NCBI GenBank assembly: GCA_037179335.1
Contig: JAKZHN010000006.1
Location: forward strand, 806,001 to 870,000
Length of the DNA stretch: 64,000 nucleotides
Origin: Cyclaneusma minus
Lineage: Eukaryota > Ascomycota > Leotiomycetes > Marthamycetales > Marthamycetaceae
Direction of reading: 5' to 3'
In this document: positions 57,985-64,000 of the stretch, piece after piece
Layout: each line of letters begins with the position of its first letter
Numbering within the stretch: the first letter of the stretch is position 1
Notes under the pieces: generated by a model
What the model was told of the DNA's origin: nothing
The model's input: the letters and a program-made list of their open reading frames with translations, nothing else
Databases searched by the model: none
Made by a program: the position numbers and the translations under genes

Positions 57985-59411
57985 ATGGGTGACGTCGCCG
58001 TTGAAAACCCGGCCAATACCCCGTCGCCGCATCGAAAGCAGCTACCTTCAGCCATACCGAACATTGACTCGCTCGAGGGCGTTGGGAGCGACGGGAATGA
58101 CGAGTATTCAACCTTGAAGAAGCTCCAAAGACACCTGGAGTGAGTCGAGATGCGCCTAGTTGAAGACGGGTGTGCTGATGCATTCCAGATACATAAACCT
58201 CCAAGAAGAATACATCAAAGATGAGCAAAGGTCCGAGCTTGCTTCTCCTGCTTTCCATCAAAACACGAGGCCTAACAATTTACAGGAGTCTCAAGAGGGA
58301 GTTGGTGCGAGCACAAGAAGAGATCAAACGAATCCAAAGTGTACCTCTGGTGATTGGTCAGTTCATGGAGGCTATCGACCAAAAGTAAGCGCCGATGAGT
58401 CCTTCAACCCGGACTAACTTTCTAACGCGATTGCCACACAGCACTGGAATCGTACAATCTTCGACCGGATCCAATTATGTCGTGCGCATCCTTTCCACTC
58501 TCGACCGCGAAAAGCTCAAGCCCTCCTCTTCCGTCGCCCTCCACCGCCACTCCAATGCTCTCGTCGATATCCTCCCTCCTGAAGCTGACAGCTCTATTGC
58601 CATGCTCGGCGCGGATGAGAAGCCGGACGTTACGTACGCTGATGTTGGTGGACTTGACATGCAGAAGCAGGAAATCCGGGAAGCTGTTGAGCTGCCCCTG
58701 ACGCATTTCGACCTCTACAAACAGATCGGTATCGACCCGCCACGCGGTGTTCTGCTCTATGGTCCCCCGGGAACTGGCAAGACTATGCTTGTAAAAGCAG
58801 TTGCAAACTCCACTACCGCGAGTTTCATTCGAGTAGTTGGAAGTGAGTTTGTGCAGAAGTACTTGGGAGAGGGTCCACGAATGGTTCGAGACGTATTCCG
58901 CATGGCACGAGAGAACTCACCATCCATCATCTTCATCGACGAAATCGACGCCATTGCCACAAAACGTTTCGACGCCCAAACCGGTGCCGATCGCGAAGTG
59001 CAGCGTATTCTCCTCGAGTTGCTCAACCAGATGGATGGATTCGACCAAACCAGCAACGTCAAGGTCATCATGGCAACCAACCGCGCCGACACCTTGGATC
59101 CCGCTTTACTGCGTCCTGGTCGTCTGGACAGAAAGATCGAGTTCCCCAACCTCAGGGATCGCCGAGAGAGGCGGTTGATTTTCACAACTATTGCGAACAA
59201 GATGAGCCTGGCACCCGAGGTCGATCTGGACAGTCTGATTGTGCGAAACGACCCGTTGAGTGGAGCTGTTATTGCTGCTATCATGCAGGAGGCCGGATTA
59301 AGAGCAGTCAGGAAGAACAGGTACAATATTATCCAGAGCGATCTGGAGGATGCCTACTCGTCTCAGGTCAAGGGAGCGACCGAGGTGGACAAATTCGACT
59401 TCTACAAATAG
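57985..59411 (+). CDS. RPT3: 26S proteasome regulatory ATPase RPT3
   Basis: Rpt3 is one of six AAA+ ATPases of the 19S regulatory particle base that unfold ubiquitinated substrates and open the 20S gate. Exons 57985-58139, 58189-58230, 58286-58384 and 58442-59411 join in phase to 421 residues. An N-terminal coiled coil (YINLQEEYIKDEQRSLKREL) is followed by an OB-fold (LVIGQFMEAIDQNTGIVQSS) and the AAA+ domain. That has Walker A GPPGTGKT (206-213), pore loop FVQKYLGEG, Walker B IIFIDEID (261-268), sensor region MATNRAD and arginine fingers RPGRLDRK. The C-terminus DFYK is an HbYX-type gate-opening motif. The start fits the conserved MGDVAVE head. Exon 2 is only 42 nt. Confidence 0.97.
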
Positions 59412-59795
59412 ATGGTTGGATGGTTTACAGATGGAGAGAGGTGCTTTTGCGGGGGGCATAAGAGGGTTTCGAGGAGTTGGAGCGAGGCATGGCAAAGGGA
59501 ATCAGGGACTCTTCGGTATCTAGCAATGGTGCTTTCATAGCTATGAAGCATTCTCGGCTGCTGGGTCTCGAATCAATAGATGACAAGCATGTACCATAGC
59601 AGAAATTAAGTGTGTACCACTACCAAATCCCCCCTTTCCTGTACAATGTACTCCGAGTAACTGTCGGCTTTTGAGGAATCAAGCACCATCTACATCAGGT
59701 AGTCGACTTGGGCGCTCAGGGGGCAGCTGCCTCCCTTTCAAAAAACTCGTGATTCTCATCTCATAAGATCTGCACAAAAATTCACGAAATAAAGC
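59412..59795. other. 3' flank of RPT3
   Basis: No gene was seen between RPT3 and the initiator tRNA terminator. Confidence 0.45.
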
Positions 59796-59801
59796 AAAAA
59801 A
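59796..59801 (-). terminator. RNA polymerase III terminator (T6)
   Basis: Six T residues on the minus strand begin about 8 nt past the 3' end of the initiator tRNA, the expected Pol III stop. Confidence 0.8.
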
Positions 59802-59809
59802 GAGTTTTT

Positions 59810-59880
59810 AGCAACGCCCCGTTTCGATCGGGGGTCCTCCGGGTTATGAGCCCGGCGCGCTTCCGCTGCGCCACGTTGCT
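59810..59880 (-). tRNA. Initiator tRNA-Met (CAT)
   Basis: The 71-nt cloverleaf folds without mismatch. The acceptor is AGCAACG/CGTTGCT, the D-stem GCGC/GCGC, the anticodon stem CCGGG/CCCGG around CTCATAA (anticodon CAT), the variable loop AGGAC and the T-stem CCCCG/CGGGG around ATCGAAA. Initiator hallmarks are all present: A1-T72, three G-C pairs flanking the anticodon loop, and A54 with ATCGAAA in place of the usual TTCRANY loop. There is no intron. It lies between RPT3 and the ABC transporter. Confidence 0.97.
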
Positions 59881-60191
59881 TGTTGATGATTTAGGGTTGG
59901 ATAAAGGGATCCTTTGCTATGAGCAGAAACTGAAAAAGGTCCCTTGTGTGAATGGATGTTGCGAGATGGGACAGAGATGGCAGAAATAGGAGATTTGAGC
60001 TAGAATGTTTGCCTCGTTAAGGTATCTTGGGTCAAGTTATCTTGAGGAGTCATTGATAGGTCATGAGTATGTTATCACGGTCGGGGTCAAGCTCATAGAT
60101 TGCGAGGCTTCTCGAAAAGGGGGTCAACGTAAATTGGATGCTTCCTATTTTCTGCATCTCGTGGAAGCAGGCCGGTTGACCAACCCTTCGT
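59881..60191. other. Short gap between tRNA-iMet and the ABC transporter 3' end
   Basis: No gene was seen. It holds the 5' flank of the tRNA and the 3' flank of the transporter. Confidence 0.45.
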
Positions 60192-63100
60192 TCAAGCCTC
60201 ATTCTCACCACCCAGTAACCCCCTACCGGCCTTCCTCCTTCTCTTCCAACCCCCCAACCTCTCTCCCGCCCCCCTCCCCTTAACAGCTCTCAGCAGCGCC
60301 CAAGCCAACAGCCTATAAACCACCGTGCAAACCCCCAGCGCCAGCAAATTCTCCCACGGATTACTATCCAAGTTATACAAGTCCAGCACCTGTTTGCCCG
60401 TCCCAATCAAACATCCAGTGCCTGAGCTAGAGCCAGTGCCTGCCACTGTTTCGGCACCGGTACAGGTGAATGTGATAGGAAGTAGGGTGTAGGGAGCTAG
60501 ATTGCGCATTGCGTAGCGGATAGGCGAGAGATAGTTCATAGCGCGCAGGAAGGAGGGCATGTTGATAGACATGATGCCAGACATCATTTGGGCGACGGAG
60601 AGGAACACCGATGTCAAATTGACAGCAAATCCGGTGTGTGAGAATAGCGTGTTGAACTACATTCGCCATCCGTTGTCAGTACTCAGTTCAGTGACACAAA
60701 TCCAGTTGAAGGAGTGGACGTATAGTGAGAAAGAAGGTGAAAGATGGAAAGGGGCAATAACATACCATGATCCCCACACTCTCCCCACAATTAACAACAC
60801 AGAAGCAATTGAAAAAACACACCCAAAACACCCTCCCCGTCCTCGGCAACCCCGCTCCCATATCCACCAGTGCCGCAAAAATCACACTCGTAAAAACCTC
60901 AAAAGGCACCTCCAAAGCCCCATAGCTCAAGAAAAACGCTTCTACGCTATAAGCACCGTCTTCAAACTCTCTGTAGAATACAGCTTTTTCTGCGGGGTAG
61001 ACGGCGACGTTTTGCAGCATGCCTACAAAGTAGAAAGCGCAGAATTCTTGGATGAAGCCGAGGCGCGTTTGGACGCTTGTGTAGTCGTAGTGCAGGGGGG
61101 CGAACCAGAGCGTGAGGATGAAGGACAGGCCGAGGACCTGCATTATGCGGGCAGCGAGGAGGGGGGGTTGCCGGACGAAGTTTAGGTAGGAGCGGTGCAG
61201 GAGTAGTGGGAAGGAGATGTAGAAGGGTGCCATTTTGCGTTTTAGGAAACCTAGGCGCGCTGGGTCTGCGATTTCGTGGGCGGGATTTGTAGGATCTGCT
61301 TGGTCTTGAACTGGAGAGTCGGACTTGCTGGTCCAGGCTTCTATCAGGGAGTTAACTTTCGCTCTGGATGCTTCCTCGCGCGCAGAATGCTGAAGGTCGA
61401 CGGTGATAGTATCCAGAGCAAAGTCTGCTGGATTCGTTGTTATCGGACATTGGTATCCAAGACGTGAGAAATGTGGAAGCATAGAGCTGCTCGGTCCTGC
61501 GAAGACGGGGTGTCCCCCACGGGCAAGAAGGAGAACATTGCCGAAGCGGTCGAATATGTCCGATCGAGATTGGTGTATTGTGAGTATTAGCGTCCTCCCT
61601 TCTTGTGCTAGGCCATGGAGAACGTCGATTATTGAAGATGCAGTGAAAGCGTCAAGCCCCGAAGTTGGCTCATCAAGCAACAGCACCATGGGATCAGTAA
61701 GGATCTGAACAGCAATTGTCACTCGACGCTTCTCGCCGCCCGAAATTCCCTTTATCAGCTCATTCCCAATTACATTGTCGGCGCAATCTTTGAGTCCCAT
61801 TTTCAGGAGCACCGATTCCGCACGAGCGTACTTTTCAGACCGTGGGATGTGTGCTGGCAGTCGAAGGCAGGCACTGAAACGGAGGGTTTCGCGGACAGTC
61901 AATGAGGGCAGTAGAGCGTCGTCGTCTTGACAGACGTAAGAACAGACAGAGCGGACAACCGATGCTGAGGGTATGCCGTTATTGAAGGACAGTTTGCCGT
62001 TCCGGATATACTTGCTGTCGAAGGTGTTGTGAAGACGCAACGCCATTGCGTTGAGCAGCGATGTTTTTCCGCTGCCGGAGGGGCCCATGATGACATTCAG
62101 AGTCCCTGGAGGAAAGTTTGTGGTGACGGGGTGTAGGATGGTTTTCGGTGGGCTCTTTCGTCCAAGATGATCTCTCTTTTCGAGATCAACGGCGAATTGA
62201 TCCAACCTGACCGTTATGGTCTTTATTTCGTCAATGGCGCGAGCGGCCAAAGCCTCTTTGCCGGCAGATAAATCCGTATCATCGGTATTTCGTGCCCTTG
62301 CAATTGCGATGTCTGCTGGCATGAATCGAAGACCGACGCCCGCCAGAGTGTAGAACATGACCGAGTACGCCAGCAGAATAACGATGGGTCGAACGATCCA
62401 GTCTTTCGGAAAACCCAATGAGTTCAGGATATAAGTACCGGTGTATGAGACGCAAGCTGGGTTGGACTCGCCTCCTGGGTATGGACAGTCGTAAAAGTGG
62501 CCGGCAAACTCGTTGGTACATATAGCGCCGAATGCATAAAACTGTACAAAGTGTTAGTGCTTGATAGTGCTAGGCTTGCAGTTGCTCGTGGTGACATTTT
62601 TTGTGCGCTCACCTTAGGCCCTTTGAAGGACTAGGAGTATTCCTAATACTTGAGAATATCTCCAGTATTGAAAATATTCCAAGTGTTCAGAGATATTCGA
62701 GAATATTACGGTTATTCGGAATACTTGTGAATACTTGGAATATCCTTAATTATTGTAGATATTCCCAATTATTGGGATTGTTCCTAGTTCTTCGAAGGGT
62801 CCGGGGTGGAGCGTACAAGAATTGTCACCACGAGTCTTGTAAATTTGACTTACAACATAAGCAGTCCATTTAACCCAACGGACGTAAACGGGTATGGTCT
62901 GACTCTGGATGAAGTAGCCACATGACATGGATTGCATTGTGAACCCCAGATTCGCAATCAGACTCGCCCCTGCGAATGACCTACTGGCAGCAATACAGGT
63001 AGCCGCCAGGGTGACTGCAATGTAGTGACTCAACAGGACAATCGAGAAGAAAATGAAGAATGTGCCAGCATCTGGCCACAGACCAGCCATCCAGTAAAAA

Positions 63101-64000
63101 ATGGTGCTGTATATCAGAGGTACCGGGAGGTCTTCTAAGAAAAACCGTGCCAACCGTCTCGACAACAAAAAGGGGACCACGTCCACAACACCTTCGTTGT
63201 GTTCCCGGTCGAATAGCTGTATATCAATCGACAACCGATATATCTCGAAAATGAGAATCAGGTATGGTTGAAGCGAACATGCAATATACAATGCTCCTTC
63301 GCGTGAACGGATTCCAGCTTGGTCCTGGCCCAGGTTCAGAAAGATCCAACCAGAGACAATGCCCAATAGAATTGCCTCGACCAGCGACCCTCCCATGCCC
63401 ATCGGATCTCGATAGGTGACTTTGAGGGTGCGAGCTGACAAGACTTGGGTTTGACGGATAAAGGGAGATTGCTGTTTGGCAACCTTGGCTGTTCTCTCTG
63501 CCGTTGGACTTTGAGGTTTTTCGCTACTTGAAAAAGCCTCGATGCTTCTTACACGCCAGGCGGCTTTCAGATCATCGACTCTTTTAGAAGAAGCAGCCTC
63601 TAGCTCAGGAGACCTGTTGTCAACAGCTGCGATATCTATTAGGAACTCGGCAGGGTTGGAATAAGCAGATGGCTCAAAGCCCTGGTCCGCGAAGTAGGAT
63701 AGACAAGCATCTGCCTTGCCAGAGTAGACCGGACTTCCTCTGGATAGGATGACAAGGTGATCAAGCAGGCCCCAGATTTCTGACCTTGGCTGATGAATCG
63801 TCGTGACAATATTTCTGCCCCTTTTTGCCAAGCCTTTCAAGGTCTTCATCAGCTGGTAGACACTCGCAGAATCCAGGCCCGTTGTCGGCTCATCTAGAAA
63901 CAGAACGCTTGGGTTGCTGAGCAATTGCACGGCAATGCTTGTACGCCTCTTCTCACCACCCGAGCAGCCTTTGTGTGCGTGATTGCCAATCCTCGTGTCC
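60192..64000 (-). CDS. Full-size ABCG (WHITE-type) transporter, 5' end outside the window
   Basis: This is a membrane ATPase exporting lipids or drugs, with the (NBD-TMD)x2 layout of fungal YOL075c-like proteins. Three exons are visible (64000-62854 partial, 62541-60766, 60656-60192), with about 1130 codons in the window. The first NBD enters at its signature GCSGGEKRR, then FLDEPTTGLDS (Walker B), followed by a six-helix TMD. The second NBD is complete: GPSGSGKTS (Walker A), GISGGEKRR, LLLDEPTSGLDA and an H-loop TIHQSRSD. A second TMD and a basic C-terminus (GGWKRRRKAGRG) follow. The 312-nt intron at 62542-62853 is far longer than others here because it contains a 19-bp minisatellite. The first Walker A and the start codon lie beyond 64000. 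Confidence 0.9.
62629..62798. repeat. 19-bp-period minisatellite inside an ABC-transporter intron
   Basis: Eight consecutive degenerate units start at 62648, all 19 bp except one of 18 (62705-62722). The clearest units, ACTTGAGAATATCTCCAGT and ACTTGTGAATACTTGGAAT, resemble the 43.4-kb array. This array accounts for more than half of the 312-nt intron and lies clear of the donor (62853) and the acceptor (62542). Confidence 0.8.

Noticed and set aside
58757..59326. 189-codon minus-strand frame inside RPT3
   Set aside because: It is a shadow of the strongly conserved AAA+ exon.
1..64000. Biosynthetic cluster, transposon, CRISPR or integrated virus
   Set aside because: The MFS and ABC transporters stand alone without biosynthetic enzymes nearby. 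No transposase, reverse transcriptase, long terminal repeats, spaced repeats or viral genes were found.

Overview
The window is nuclear DNA of a filamentous ascomycete (Pezizomycotina). The evidence is many short introns (about 45-90 nt) with GT..AG ends, RNA polymerase III tRNA genes, and fungal-specific genes: the circadian clock protein FREQUENCY, the sterol glucosyltransferase ATG26, a HET-domain remnant, SRO7 and a WSC-domain wall protein. A Leotiomycete-like source is only my guess from the flavour of the FRQ and hypothetical proteins. It is ordinary chromosomal sequence with moderate gene density. I saw no transposon, CRISPR array, secondary-metabolite cluster or viral gene.

Layout. 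0-9 kb: a gene-poor start, prefoldin subunit 6 (-), a degenerate GAAGTT-type repeat, then ATG26 (-). 9-18 kb: a drug:H+ antiporter (-) with a decayed duplication of its 3' end, an F-box protein (-) and the exocytosis factor SRO7/Lgl (+). 18-26 kb: a gene-poor stretch with an intron-containing tRNA-like gene, a G-quadruplex-type tract, a hypothetical protein, a HET-domain remnant and a conserved hypothetical gene. 26-35 kb: frq (-) with a 1.5 kb upstream region, then a large secreted GH16 glucanase-type protein fused to a WSC domain and a predicted GPI anchor (-). 35-44 kb: two low-complexity nuclear-type proteins (-), UTP6 (+), a small hypothetical (+) and a 19-bp minisatellite. 44-52 kb: a putative mitochondrial protein (-), a mitochondrial GGQ release-factor-like protein (-), NAB3 (+), a LETM1-domain protein (-) and prefoldin subunit 3 (+). 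52-64 kb: SEC14 (+), kinetochore MIS14/NSL1 (-), a small hypothetical (-), proteasome ATPase RPT3 (+), initiator tRNA-Met (-) and the 3' part of a full-size ABCG transporter (-) that runs off the right end.

Most genes are housekeeping and do not form an operon or cluster. Functional echoes include two subunits of the same prefoldin hexamer 48 kb apart, three mitochondrial-type genes between 43.8 and 51 kb, and several divergent pairs sharing 340-470 bp promoters (40.4-40.9, 46.0-46.5, 51.0-51.4 and 57.5-58.0 kb). Every multi-exon model below was assembled by hand. Splice phases were checked and each model gives one uninterrupted frame.

The least expected signals are: (1) a tRNA-shaped gene with a 78-nt intron, a tRNA-Trp-like body but an apparent CTT anticodon; (2) a 19-bp-period minisatellite family at two loci, one of which makes up most of the length of an ABC-transporter intron; (3) a stop-free 63-nt intron in frq that could be retained in frame; and (4) a GC-AG intron in UTP6.
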